A stretch of 64,000 nt of DNA from an uncultured Bacteroidota bacterium (GCA_902586435.1 CACIHJ010000005.1:1-64000); one strand, 5' to 3'; shown: positions 1-8,136, counted from the stretch's first letter. Notes: a model not told the origin generated them from the sequence alone. Made by a program: numbers and translations.

Positions 1-108
1 AGCTGATGAACCAGAATTAGATGAAATAGAATAATCTGAAGATGAACTATCACCTTTAGAGCAAGCTAATAAAAATAATGAACCTATAAGATAAAAGAAC
101 AATCTCAT
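1..108 (-). CDS. Lipoprotein, N-terminal part (cut by window edge)
   Basis: The first 36 codons of a gene that runs off the left edge. The start M-R-L-F-F-Y-L-I-G is followed by a hydrophobic stretch and a lipobox L-L-A-C, then a Ser/Gly/Asp-rich linker, so the product is very likely a membrane-anchored lipoprotein. Its start codon lies 2 bases after the stop of the upstream N-formylglutamate amidohydrolase-like gene, so the two are probably co-transcribed. The functional domain is outside the window. Confidence 0.75.
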   Translation of the reverse strand, partial: MRLFFYLIGSLFLLACSKGDSSSSDYSISSNSGSSA

Positions 109-110
109 AA

Positions 111-1094
111 TTAATTAACTAGATCAATATCTAAATGAACATTGAAATATACAATAATTACTTCAGATAATGCTGATGCAAAATCATTCCATTGACTTGA
201 ATTTTGTCTTATACCTGGGGCAGGCATTTCTAATTGAATTGAGCTGATACCACCTCCAGTCTCTACTGATCCGTGAACATAAGTATTATACCCTCCGCTA
301 AAGTACCTCATACCCTCTGGGCTAGGACTAACAATACTTGGCAGGGATTCATAACCTCTTTCTTCAAGAAGATGTCCAAAACTATTAGGTCCTCTAAGTA
401 CTTCTGAAAATTTTTCAGGAGATTTATTTACTAATCCATATATACTACTCTCAGATATATCAAACTCTGTATCAAGAAATTCATCACTTTGATCTAGTTC
501 ACTCGAAGATAATAAATACCCAAGCCATGTTCTTAAATCATAGAAACCATCTGGATTTTGTCCGTGTCCATGAATATCAAGAAAAAGACCATCAGTATAA
601 TCCGTCAGAATCTTTTCTTTTGCTTTAGAGATATAATAATGAAATTCATCAAATGCCCTTTCAGCAGAAATATCTCCTTGAGCAGCTTCAACCTTATCTC
701 TATTAGCATCAAGTTTCGTTCTTTTGAGATTATTAATTATTACATGTGGTTTGATATTATGGTTAGTATCAAGAAAGTTCATTATAGCCAGTGTTAACTG
801 CTTAGTATTGGTATCAGTTACAGTAGTTCCCCAGGATCTATCAGGGATATCATCTGGAGTTAAGTCTCCACCATGCGGAGCAGATAAAATAATTGGGCTA
901 TTACCAGGGTAATATGTTATATAATTTCCAACTCCATTATAAACTTTATTAACCTCATATGGCCCATCACTTCCAAGTTCAGGAAAGCTAACTTCAATAA
1001 TTACCTCTTGAGTAAAAGTTTCTTCTTCTTCTTTACTCTTATTGCAAGATGTAAGAAAAAGTAACGAAAGGACTAATAAATTGATTTTAAACAT
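111..1094 (-). CDS. N-formylglutamate amidohydrolase-like lipoprotein
   Basis: A 327-residue lipoprotein: signal peptide ending in L-T-S-C with Cys17 as the lipidated residue, followed by a Lys/Glu-rich segment (K-S-K-E-E-E) like the surface-export signals of Bacteroidota lipoproteins. The body carries the hallmarks of the N-formylglutamate amidohydrolase / zinc-peptidase fold: A-P-H-G-G near residues 72-76, K-L-D-A-N-R-D near 127-133 and D-I-H-G-H-G near 173-178, which supply metal ligands and substrate contacts in that family. It probably cleaves an N-acyl or peptide amide outside the cytoplasm. The substrate is unknown; the family assignment rests on motifs only. A lipoprotein gene follows 2 bases downstream. 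Confidence 0.7.
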   Translation of the reverse strand: MFKINLLVLSLLFLTSCNKSKEEEETFTQEVIIEVSFPELGSDGPYEVNKVYNGVGNYITYYPGNSPIILSAPHGGDLTPDDIPDRSWGTTVTDTNTKQLTLAIMNFLDTNHNIKPHVIINNLKRTKLDANRDKVEAAQGDISAERAFDEFHYYISKAKEKILTDYTDGLFLDIHGHGQNPDGFYDLRTWLGYLLSSSELDQSDEFLDTEFDISESSIYGLVNKSPEKFSEVLRGPNSFGHLLEERGYESLPSIVSPSPEGMRYFSGGYNTYVHGSVETGGGISSIQLEMPAPGIRQNSSQWNDFASALSEVIIVYFNVHLDIDLVN

Positions 1095-1329
1095 TACTTA
1101 AAAATAACTATTATAAAAATATCTAAAAACTTAATATAATGTTAAATATGCTGCTAAAGAAAAGTTAAATTAATCTTTAATTGAGATCTTATAAAAAATA
1201 AACTTCATTTTTGACATCCCAAATCTTATTTAATACATTAACCTACTTATATGTTAATTCCTAGGTTTTCCTTTTTTAAATATTATTTGGGGTCATAATA
1301 GTTTTATTAATTATTTTGGTTTATGATTG

Positions 1330-1357
1330 GAGCCTATTAGAAATAATAGGCTCTTTT
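1330..1357 (+). terminator. Orphan intrinsic terminator
   Basis: Stem GAGCCTATTA / TAATAGGCTC (10 bp, perfect) with loop GAAA, followed by TTTT. Read on the minus strand there is no T-run, so it fits plus-strand termination only. No coding gene precedes it on the plus strand. Confidence 0.6.
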
Positions 1358-1361
1358 CATA

Positions 1362-1390
1362 TTAAAAAAGCCCCTAAAAGGGGCTTTTAA
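1362..1390 (-). terminator. Intrinsic terminator of the 1409-2131 gene
   Basis: Stem AAAAGCCCC / GGGGCTTTT (9 bp) with loop TAAAA, flanked by A and T runs, 19 bases past the stop codon of the minus-strand gene. It could work in both directions. Confidence 0.8.
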
Positions 1391-1408
1391 ATTATAAATT
1401 AAGAGTTT

Positions 1409-2131
1409 TTAAAAATCAACTCTTTCAAGAGTTGTTCTTATAGCTCCGTTCCATTCTCTAAGAGATTTATTAAAGTTTTCATTATCTATTGCATTTTGTT
1501 CCCATCCAAATTCTTCATTATAGTCTTCCTCCCATGTTGAATCATTTTCTTGCATATTTTCAAATGTGTCAAAACCAGCAAAAACTACCATAAGATTTAA
1601 GTCTCCTCCTGATGTAATGCTAAATACTCTTCTCCATGCATTTGGATCTCTTTTTGCCCATGTCATTCCAGTTCTACCTATTCTTCTTCCAATATGTGAG
1701 CCCATTCCAGGCTTGTATCTAATGACTGTTTTTTGAAGGTATTTTGGAGGACCTGATTCACCAATTTTTCCCCATTCTTCATGAAGCCATCTAACTTGTC
1801 CTGCGACCTCTTCAGCATAAGGGGCTACATTTTTATCCCAATATTCTAGTTCATCAGAACGATCAAGATCATAACTTGAAGCTTTTTGATTAACAAGATA
1901 TCTTTCATAAACACCGTTGTTATTACCTGTAAGAACTTTGTATGTTAAAATAATGTCTCCTTCTTCTGAATTAAACATTTTTGTTTTTTTGGCAACAGCT
2001 TTTTCAAACTTGTCAACCATTCCAGCCTTAGCTTTATAAGCAAAGGTACTCATATAAGTACTTTCTGAGTTTCTTTGAGATTGAACTGAGAAAGTAACTA
2101 AGAATGCTAATAAAATATATATATTTTTCAT
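1409..2131 (-). CDS. Exported protein, member of a three-gene local family
   Basis: 240 residues starting at M-K-N-I-Y; a longer frame exists upstream, but this ATG gives a good signal peptide (cleavage near S-V-Q-S-Q, about residue 19) and follows a -7 box at 2157-2164. The mature part has two similar-sized halves and the segment K-F-E-K-A-V-A-K-K-T-K-M-F-N-S (41-55), which recurs almost unchanged in the exported protein at 6721-7488. The size and alternating pattern suggest tandem ferredoxin-like (dimeric alpha/beta barrel, ABM-like) domains; this is inference. No catalytic motif is recognised. It ends with its own terminator. Confidence 0.8.
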   Translation of the reverse strand: MKNIYILLAFLVTFSVQSQRNSESTYMSTFAYKAKAGMVDKFEKAVAKKTKMFNSEEGDIILTYKVLTGNNNGVYERYLVNQKASSYDLDRSDELEYWDKNVAPYAEEVAGQVRWLHEEWGKIGESGPPKYLQKTVIRYKPGMGSHIGRRIGRTGMTWAKRDPNAWRRVFSITSGGDLNLMVVFAGFDTFENMQENDSTWEEDYNEEFGWEQNAIDNENFNKSLREWNGAIRTTLERVDF

Positions 2132-2156
2132 TATAATTTGATTTATGATTAAGTGG

Positions 2157-2164
2157 CAAATATA
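2157..2164 (-). promoter_or_regulatory. -7 box TATATTTG for the 1409-2131 gene
   Basis: An exact match to the Bacteroidota -7 consensus TAnnTTTG on the minus strand, 25 bases before the ATG. The sequence between it and the start, CTTAATCATAAATCAAATTA, is the leader motif shared with the genes at 6721 and 13204. Confidence 0.6.
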
Positions 2165-2178
2165 CAATATTGAGAATA

Positions 2179-2271
2179 TTAATATCTCCTTTTCCTTATA
2201 AATAACCACCATAATGCAATAACAATGAATGCTACTGTTAGTATAACTCTAAAAAATTCTGTATCAGACAT
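2179..2271 (-). CDS. Very small single-span membrane protein
   Basis: 30 codons starting M-S-D-T-E-F-F with a hydrophobic core (V-I-L-T-V-A-F-I-V-I-A-L) and a basic tail (R-K-R-R-Y), the pattern of a single membrane span with the C-terminus inside. Its ATG overlaps the stop codon of the upstream deacetylase gene by one base (TAATG), which favours coupled translation. No homolog is recognised. The promoter of the next gene lies just past its stop. Confidence 0.6.
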   Translation of the reverse strand: MSDTEFFRVILTVAFIVIALWWLFIRKRRY

Positions 2272-3275
2272 TAATTCGCTTTTAAGTTTGGATAAACAAT
2301 TTCTTGAATTTCCCTCCATGTAACAAGCTTTACATTATTGTCCTCTAATACTTTTTTAATCTCATCTGAATTAAAAACATCAAAGTCTAACTGTCTCCAG
2401 AGAGAACCATATTCTGGATGATCAACAGTCACTGCTCTAAGTTCTTCATTATCATAACCTAGGTGAAGTAAAAAAACATTTAGACCAGGAATTAATGATT
2501 TAATTTTTGAAGAATATAAATTAAACCAATCTTCATATTTATATATATCATTAACTATTAAAGTGTTAGCGATATCTTCACCCGCTGTATTTTCTATAAA
2601 TGATCGGTCAGCTTCAGGATATAGCATGTATATATCATTTACAGGTACAATATAGTCAGGAACAGGGAAGTCCTCATCAAACAAGTTTAAGACTCTAGAA
2701 TTTGTAGCCATGGATACTAATTTATTTTTGTAACCAACTTCTATGTAGACTCTCCATAAATCTTTATTTACTGCTATTGCTCCCATATGTGAATCAATAT
2801 GTGATGGATTTATTCCTAGAGACCTTGCATAGTCAATTTGAGCTTGAAGTTCTTTTCTAACCTCTTCAGGATTAGCATTTATATTGACGTCACGTGTGTT
2901 ATCATAAAACTCATTATATTCATTTAGCAAAGATGGGATTTCATTTGATGATGAAACACCTCTCCACTTATAATTTTTCCACTCTGCAGTTAAAGTTAAA
3001 TGTAATCCTAGATCATATTCGGGGTATTTTTTGTGAAATTCTGCTACTTCTTTTATCCATGGAGATGGAATCATTGCAGCTCCAGAGTTTATAGCGTTAT
3101 TTTTATAGGCATCAAATGATGCAATATTAATCGAGTGTGCAATACCAATATCATCAGCATGAATTATTAAAAGTTTTGCGTCTTTTTCATAACCAAGTTT
3201 TTCAGCTATATTTTTTATTTGTGAGGTTGCATTTAATGAAAATAATGCAATAATTATAGATAAAAGTTTTTTCAT
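2271..3275 (-). CDS. Exported ChbG/YdjC-family carbohydrate deacetylase-like protein
   Basis: 334 residues with a signal peptide (M-K-K-L-L-S-I-I-I-A, cleavage near T-S-Q). Family motifs are H-A-D-D-I-G (39-44), the D-L-G-L-H-L-T-L-T segment, and P-S-H-I-D-S-H-M-G, which supply the metal-binding Asp and His residues of YdjC/ChbG deacetylases. Known members remove acetyl groups from diacetylchitobiose and related sugars, but most are cytoplasmic and this one is exported. Substrate unknown. It overlaps the tiny membrane-protein gene downstream by one base. Confidence 0.8.
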   Translation of the reverse strand: MKKLLSIIIALFSLNATSQIKNIAEKLGYEKDAKLLIIHADDIGIAHSINIASFDAYKNNAINSGAAMIPSPWIKEVAEFHKKYPEYDLGLHLTLTAEWKNYKWRGVSSSNEIPSLLNEYNEFYDNTRDVNINANPEEVRKELQAQIDYARSLGINPSHIDSHMGAIAVNKDLWRVYIEVGYKNKLVSMATNSRVLNLFDEDFPVPDYIVPVNDIYMLYPEADRSFIENTAGEDIANTLIVNDIYKYEDWFNLYSSKIKSLIPGLNVFLLHLGYDNEELRAVTVDHPEYGSLWRQLDFDVFNSDEIKKVLEDNNVKLVTWREIQEIVYPNLKAN

Positions 3276-3331
3276 GTTTAGTATATGTTTTACATTAATA
3301 TAACAATATATTTATTTAAATATATATAGTT

Positions 3332-4324
3332 ATGATTCGAAATATTATTTTTATTTTTTTGAGTATAATATTTTTGGGATGTCAAGAGCAATCTCAAAAT
3401 AAAATTGCAATTGTTATTCATGGGGGTGCTGGTACAATGCAAAAAGAAAATATGACTCCTGAGCTTGAGCAAGCTTACTTATTGAAATTAGAGGAGGCTG
3501 TAAGAGTAGGTTATGACATTTTAAAAGATGGTGGTTCAAGTAAGGAAGCTGTTGAGAAGACAATTCATATAATGGAAAACTCTCCATTATTTAATGCTGG
3601 TCATGGTGCGGTATTAACTAGTGATGGAACTGCCGAACTTGATGCTTCGTTTATGGATGGGGAAACACTTAATGCAGGAGCTGTTGCAGGTATTACAAAT
3701 GTTAAAAATCCTATAAGTGCTGCTATAGCTGTGATGGAAAAATCACCTTATGTTTTACTTTCATCTAAAGGGGCTGAAGAATTTGCCTCTGATATAGGTC
3801 TTGAAATAGTCCCTAATTCATATTTTATAACAGAGAGAAGACAAAACCAATTAAAAAATATTCAAGACAAAAATGAAGTTAGTTTTTATGACTCTTATAT
3901 AAAAGAATCGAAGTATGGAACTGTTGGATGTGTAGCATTAGATATTAATGGTAATATATCTGCTGGAACTTCAACAGGAGGAAGGTCAAATAAGAAATGG
4001 GGTAGGCTAGGAGATGTTCCTGTAATAGGTGCTGGAACATATGCAGATAATCAATGCTGTGGAATTTCAGCTACTGGATGGGGTGAATTTTTTATAAGAA
4101 ATGTAGTTTCTTATGATATAGCAGCCCTTGTAAATTATAAAAAACTTAATATTAAAGAGGCTTCTAGGATTGCACTTAATAAAGTAAAAGATTTAGGGGG
4201 TGATGGTGGAGTTATTGTCCTAGATAAAAATGGAGATGTGTCCATGGATTTTAATACTGCAGGAATGTACAGAGCTTATATTAATAATGAGGGTGAATTA
4301 ACAGTTAAAATATATAACGACTAA
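3332..4324 (+). CDS. iaaA: Isoaspartyl peptidase / L-asparaginase (type 2, Ntn hydrolase), lipoprotein
   Basis: 330 residues. The precursor should self-cleave before Thr197 in K-Y-G-T-V-G-C; the segments I-H-G-G-A-G, N-A-G-H-G-A-V-L and G-T-S-T-G-G complete the plant-type asparaginase fold. It hydrolyses isoaspartyl dipeptides and/or asparagine. The N-terminus has a lipobox (I-F-L-G-C, Cys17), so the enzyme is probably anchored in the envelope and salvages damaged or external peptides. It converges on the penicillin acylase gene, and the two stop codons overlap by 4 bases. Upstream sequence is very A/T-rich with no clear box. Confidence 0.88.
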   Translation: MIRNIIFIFLSIIFLGCQEQSQNKIAIVIHGGAGTMQKENMTPELEQAYLLKLEEAVRVGYDILKDGGSSKEAVEKTIHIMENSPLFNAGHGAVLTSDGTAELDASFMDGETLNAGAVAGITNVKNPISAAIAVMEKSPYVLLSSKGAEEFASDIGLEIVPNSYFITERRQNQLKNIQDKNEVSFYDSYIKESKYGTVGCVALDINGNISAGTSTGGRSNKKWGRLGDVPVIGAGTYADNQCCGISATGWGEFFIRNVVSYDIAALVNYKKLNIKEASRIALNKVKDLGGDGGVIVLDKNGDVSMDFNTAGMYRAYINNEGELTVKIYND

Positions 4325-6660
4325 TCTGAAGGGTAATAGACTTTTCTGCTTGAAAGATTCCTTAGAATTTTACTTTTGGAGTAAAGTAATGGGAAATAGA
4401 TATCATTAGCCCAGTCCTCATAAAGATTATTATAGAACTCACTATTTGGGTCTCCAGATTGACCAGGCGAATTGGTTGCATAACTATCATCCCAATCTCC
4501 TGTGTTTATTAAAACCCTAAAACTTCCACCTGAAGATTGGTTTAAATTATACCCAGTAGAACCAGGAGTATATCCATTTCCTCCTCTAGGATAAGCTTTC
4601 AAAGAAATAAGATTATAGATAGAATCATTAACAACTTCTTCTAAAGGGTGTTTGATTTTTACATGTTTGTAATTTTCTTGACCATAGACCCAATTTTCAG
4701 TTTCTTCTCCAAACCAAGTAATCATCAATTCAACAGCTTGGTTAAATGAAGATTTTATAAATCTATTTCTATCCCTTTGAGAAAAACCTTCAAGTTTCTC
4801 AATTATTCTTGATAACTGCATTTGTATATATTTCTGAACCCTAATAGGTACAAATTCCTTATTAAATTCCATTAACACAGTTAATTCCCAGGCATTATAT
4901 AGCCCAGCTGCTACTGAATCTTTTGATAACTTATTATCCCATGTTGATAAAAGTTTATAATATTTATTTTGTTCATCAAAAGATTGAGATAGCATTTCTA
5001 TTAGTTTCTCAGAAGACTTTGAATGATAATCTACTTGAAGATTAATCATATCTTCCATGGAAAAATCTGAACTATTTGTTAGAACATCATCTATTCTATC
5101 TCCTCTAAATGGATCTGACCAATCAAAACCAATAGCATTCCATTTGTCATAATCATCAGGTGTAACATTTTGATTCGCAGTCTGAATATATTTCTCTTCT
5201 GGATTAAATTTGCTTGGTTTATCAATTATAGGTAGATAGCCATCCCACTCGTAGTTACCATCTCCCATAACTGGAACTAATCCACTATGTGTATTTCTAA
5301 TAGGAGCTATACCTACTGATTGCCAACCAATATTACCATCTTTATCAGCCCAAACCATGTTTTCTCCTGGAATATTACTATAATTACAAGCATCCCTAAA
5401 CTCTTCCCAACTTTTAGATTGGTCCATCCTTAAAGATGCTAAATAAGGTGATCCTCCTACTTCTAGCCATCCGCATTTTACTGCATAAGCTTTATTTCTT
5501 TTTTTATCAATAAATGTAACAGGTCCGTGTACTGAATAATAAAGCTCTACCTCTTTATCATCTTTATCTTTTATAGAAACTGTTTCTTTAATAATTTCAA
5601 ATTTTTCCCATTTTCCATTGTGAAAGTACTCTAAAGGATTATTAGGGTTTAAATTATATACATATAGATCTTCAGCATCAGTTCTAAAAACAGTCAATCC
5701 CCATGCTCCATAACCATTATGTCCTATAGAAATGCCTGGTATCTCTGGTTCACCACCTCCGATTACATTCCAACCAGGTGCAACTAAATGAGCCATATAT
5801 CTCAAAGAAGGAGCAACTATTGTTCTATGAGGATCATTTGCTAAGAGGGGGTATCCATTAAAAGACTTTTCACCTGATATAGCCCAGTTATTGCTGCCTA
5901 TTGAGTATTTATCAGACATTTCTTTGATTTCTACTTCTGCAAGTTGATCATTATCTGATCTGTATTTTTTTAGAATATAATTTGATTTAAAATCTATAGG
6001 ACCTCTATATGCATTATATAGCTTAAGAATATCATTTTCTAGATCTTGTTTAGTAATTCTAGGATCTAATTTTATTGAAGGTTCTTTTGGGTGAAACCAC
6101 ATTAGATCTTTTACTTTGTCCTCTCCAATAATAGAAACAGCCCTTCCAATATTAAGTTCGTCTTCAATATTACCTAATAAACCTTGATGTCGAGATATTA
6201 CAACCTCTGGAGTCCATTCCATTGGTTCTATGCCAAGTAATTTAAATTCTAAAGGGAGTTCTATGTTATTTTCTTTAATTTCTTTTATATATGCATTAAC
6301 ACCATCTGTATAGGATGTTATTATTTCAAAACCATTTTCATGATAATGGTTTAATTCTTCTTCTATGTCTCCTCTGAATTTAAATAATCTTGTGCCTAGA
6401 TCTCTTTCAAACTCTTCTTCACCAAAGATTTCTGCAACTGTTCCGGTTGCTTGTCTTCTCCATATCTCAAATTGAAATAATCTATCTTTTGCAGCTAAGT
6501 ATCCTTGCATAAAGAAGAGATCATTTTCATTGTTAGCATAAATATGATTTATCCCATAATCATCTCTAAGCACCTCAACTTCTTCTTCTAGACCATTAAT
6601 TTTTTGATTATTTGAACAAGAAAATGAAAGAAATAATATTAGCAGTAATGGTTTTTTCAT
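4321..6660 (-). CDS. Penicillin acylase family lipoprotein (Ntn hydrolase)
   Basis: 779 residues from M-K-K-P-L-L-L; a nine-codon upstream extension is less likely because this start gives a compact lipoprotein signal (S-F-S-C, Cys15). The alpha-chain region holds D-Y-G-I-N-H-I-Y and Q-G-Y-L-A-A-K-D-R. The beta-chain nucleophile is Ser256 in I-G-S-N-N-W, followed by L-L-A-N-D-P-H. Members hydrolyse amide bonds of N-acyl compounds, including penicillins and acyl-homoserine lactones; the substrate here is open. It starts just after the terminator of the upstream gene. Confidence 0.88.
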   Translation of the reverse strand: MKKPLLLILFLSFSCSNNQKINGLEEEVEVLRDDYGINHIYANNENDLFFMQGYLAAKDRLFQFEIWRRQATGTVAEIFGEEEFERDLGTRLFKFRGDIEEELNHYHENGFEIITSYTDGVNAYIKEIKENNIELPLEFKLLGIEPMEWTPEVVISRHQGLLGNIEDELNIGRAVSIIGEDKVKDLMWFHPKEPSIKLDPRITKQDLENDILKLYNAYRGPIDFKSNYILKKYRSDNDQLAEVEIKEMSDKYSIGSNNWAISGEKSFNGYPLLANDPHRTIVAPSLRYMAHLVAPGWNVIGGGEPEIPGISIGHNGYGAWGLTVFRTDAEDLYVYNLNPNNPLEYFHNGKWEKFEIIKETVSIKDKDDKEVELYYSVHGPVTFIDKKRNKAYAVKCGWLEVGGSPYLASLRMDQSKSWEEFRDACNYSNIPGENMVWADKDGNIGWQSVGIAPIRNTHSGLVPVMGDGNYEWDGYLPIIDKPSKFNPEEKYIQTANQNVTPDDYDKWNAIGFDWSDPFRGDRIDDVLTNSSDFSMEDMINLQVDYHSKSSEKLIEMLSQSFDEQNKYYKLLSTWDNKLSKDSVAAGLYNAWELTVLMEFNKEFVPIRVQKYIQMQLSRIIEKLEGFSQRDRNRFIKSSFNQAVELMITWFGEETENWVYGQENYKHVKIKHPLEEVVNDSIYNLISLKAYPRGGNGYTPGSTGYNLNQSSGGSFRVLINTGDWDDSYATNSPGQSGDPNSEFYNNLYEDWANDIYFPLLYSKSKILRNLSSRKVYYPSD

Positions 6661-6663
6661 ATT

Positions 6664-6671
6664 TAAATATA
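6664..6671 (-). promoter_or_regulatory. -7-like box TATATTTA at the edge of a terminator
   Basis: Minus-strand TATATTTA follows directly after the T-run of the terminator at 6671-6702 and ends 4 bases before the penicillin acylase ATG. It differs from TAnnTTTG only in the last base. If used, the transcript would begin at or next to the start codon. Confidence 0.4.
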
Positions 6672-6702
6672 AAAAAAAAGACCTCAATAAGAGGTCTTTT
6701 TT
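6671..6702 (-). terminator. Intrinsic terminator of the 6721-7488 gene
   Basis: Stem AAAAAGACCTC / GAGGTCTTTTT (11 bp, loop AATAA) with flanking A/T runs. It sits between the stop of the exported-family gene and the start of the penicillin acylase gene on the same strand. Confidence 0.85.
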
Positions 6703-6720
6703 AATATATAGTATTAATCT

Positions 6721-7488
6721 TTAATTCCCTCTTGAACCCCAAGGAGAACTTAATTCAGGTAAGTATTCATGATGACGGACTCTCATACCATCTGGCATAA
6801 GTGATTCCTGCATTTTATCGCCATCTTGTTCGTATGAATCATTACCATACATCTCATTATACTTAGCTATATAATTTTCAAGAGGCTCCCCATTAGTTTC
6901 TGCTTGACCAGTGAAGCTATCATGATGGAATCTAACTTGAACCCAATTCCCATTACATCCTGATGCACAGTAAAAAACACTCATTCTACCAGGGAAACTA
7001 GAAGCTTCCATTGCTTTTGCAACACGCTGTCTAAACCTCCAAAAATCTTGTCTTTTAGAATCTTTATAATTATAGAATATGATTCTTCTTATTTTCTTTG
7101 GACCATCATTTGTTCCAGGGTTATATGAAACTCCATTATTTCTCCACCAGAATTGACCTCCTTCAGCAGTATGAAGAGGACCAACAGTCTTTTGCCAATA
7201 TGCGTTTCCTACAGTATCAACATTGTCAAACATTTCCCATGAAGTTTCTAATTGAGCTCTAACATAATTGTTAGCATTTGGACCAGTTAAAATTCTAAAA
7301 GTTAACCATCTTGCTGTTCCTTCTTTGCTGTTATACATTTTAGTTTTTTTAGCAACAGCGCTTTCAAACTTTTGTACATCTTCTGCATCAACATTCAAAA
7401 GTCTGGTTTGCATTATCCAGTTTTGTTCTTGTGCATTTATAGATGTTAAAAATAAAGTAGTAAATAATAGTAAAAATAATTTTCTCAT
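6721..7488 (-). CDS. Exported protein, second member of the local family
   Basis: 255 residues with a signal peptide (M-R-K-L-F-L-L-L, cleavage after I-N-A-Q at 20). Residues 40-57 (K-F-E-S-A-V-A-K-K-T-K-M-Y-N-S) closely match the protein at 1409-2131, and the mature length is similar; the remainder is more diverged and rich in Trp, Arg and Asn. A Cys pair (C-A-S-G-C) sits in the second half, which the other two members lack. Likely periplasmic or secreted. Fold guess: two ferredoxin-like halves. Function unknown. It ends at a strong terminator and has the shared leader upstream. Confidence 0.8.
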   Translation of the reverse strand: MRKLFLLLFTTLFLTSINAQEQNWIMQTRLLNVDAEDVQKFESAVAKKTKMYNSKEGTARWLTFRILTGPNANNYVRAQLETSWEMFDNVDTVGNAYWQKTVGPLHTAEGGQFWWRNNGVSYNPGTNDGPKKIRRIIFYNYKDSKRQDFWRFRQRVAKAMEASSFPGRMSVFYCASGCNGNWVQVRFHHDSFTGQAETNGEPLENYIAKYNEMYGNDSYEQDGDKMQESLMPDGMRVRHHEYLPELSSPWGSRGN

Positions 7489-7520
7489 TTTAAATTGATT
7501 TATGATTAAGATGCTAATAT
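7489..7520 (-). promoter_or_regulatory. Shared leader and -7-like box of the exported family
   Basis: On the minus strand the start codon is preceded by CTTAATCATAAATCAATTTAAA, nearly identical to the leader of the gene at 1409-2131 and similar to that at 13204-13950. A TATATTAG box lies just upstream. The match continues to the start codon, so it could be a regulatory or translation signal as well as a promoter edge. Confidence 0.5.
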
Positions 7521-7530
7521 AAAAGGAAAA

Positions 7531-7770
7531 TTATTTATTCTTATTCTTTTTCTTCTTTTTATCCTTTGAATCTTTTTTGTGAATTAATGCCTCCAAAGTT
7601 AGTCCGTAATCTTTTGCTTGCGCTTTTAAGGTATCAATCATTACTTCAATTTTTTCAACATCAGTATCTACAGGAACTGTAATTTCTACATTAACAGAAT
7701 CAGGGAATTGAAGTGAGATGCATGAATTAAGAGAAATTAACGCAATTAGAACTAATATTATTTTTTTCAT
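7531..7770 (-). CDS. Small lipoprotein with lysine-rich tail
   Basis: 79 residues from M-K-K-I-I-L-V; an upstream extension lacks a signal peptide. The lipobox is L-N-S-C, followed by a short acidic/hydrophobic middle and a C-terminal run of Lys and Asn (K-D-K-K-K-K-K-N-K). The segment V-N-V-E-I-T-V-P-V resembles a beta strand. The start is preceded by TTTAAATTGATTTA, part of the leader seen in the neighbouring exported genes. Function unknown. Confidence 0.7.
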   Translation of the reverse strand: MKKIILVLIALISLNSCISLQFPDSVNVEITVPVDTDVEKIEVMIDTLKAQAKDYGLTLEALIHKKDSKDKKKKKNKNK

Positions 7771-7823
7771 TTTAAATTGATTTATTTTTTTACTAAGTAA
7801 CAATAATTTATTTAAATTGTAAT

Positions 7824-7988
7824 ATGAAGATACTAACACCAATAGTTATACTATGTGCATCAATAGCTGTTAATACACTAGCAGTATTAATGATAGTAGA
7901 TATTATAGATCACTTTATAGATCCTTATATAATATTAGGTATAGGTTTTCTTCTTTTTATATCTACTTTATTTTTTGTTAAGAAATAA
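7824..7988 (+). CDS. Small two-span membrane protein
   Basis: 54 codons starting M-K-I-L-T-P-I-V with two hydrophobic stretches (about residues 5-25 and 37-51) separated by D-I-I-D-H-F-I-D-P, and ending V-K-K. A TAAATTGT box lies 3 bases before the ATG, as at the small gene at 11527. The next small gene begins 3 bases after its stop. No family recognised; reality is supported by the membrane-protein pattern and tight packing. Confidence 0.55.
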   Translation: MKILTPIVILCASIAVNTLAVLMIVDIIDHFIDPYIILGIGFLLFISTLFFVKK

Positions 7989-7991
7989 CCT

Positions 7992-8102
7992 ATGAGAGAC
8001 TTTATAAATTATGGAACTTCTATTGATATTAAAATACTAATCTTAGTAGTTGTCTTAATAGCAATTTGGAAATTTAGAAAGTTTGTAATACGAAATAAAT
8101 AA
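7992..8102 (+). CDS. Small single-span membrane protein
   Basis: 36 codons (M-R-D-F-I-N-Y-G) with one hydrophobic helix (I-L-I-L-V-V-V-L-I-A-I-W) and a strongly basic C-terminus (K-F-R-K-F-V-I-R-N-K), so the tail is probably cytoplasmic. It directly follows the 54-codon membrane protein and is likely in the same transcript. Function unknown. Confidence 0.5.
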   Translation: MRDFINYGTSIDIKILILVVVLIAIWKFRKFVIRNK

Positions 8103-8115
8103 TTTTGTAAATTAG
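8100..8115 (+). promoter_or_regulatory. Overlapping -7 boxes TAATTTTG / TAAATTAG
   Basis: Two -7-like boxes overlap head to tail: TAATTTTG (8100-8107, exact TAnnTTTG) and TAAATTAG (8108-8115). They lie 21-29 bases before the start of the Ig-like/beta-propeller gene. Confidence 0.55.
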
Positions 8116-8136
8116 TTTTCCCTAAAAATAAAAAAC

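Larger units (their letters stand above)
1095..1408. other. Intergenic stretch with two hairpins, no gene seen
   Basis: A 314-base gap with no convincing coding frame. It holds the start region of the minus-strand lipoprotein operon on its left, a perfect 10-bp hairpin with a T-run readable only on the plus strand (1330-1357), and the terminator of the minus-strand gene to its right (1362-1390). No plus-strand gene lies upstream of the first hairpin, so a small RNA ending there is possible but unproven. Confidence 0.5.

Noticed and set aside
558-912. Two plus-strand frames inside the N-formylglutamate amidohydrolase-like gene
   Set aside because: They lie antisense within a well-supported gene, have no recognisable features and no upstream signal; they are frame shadows.
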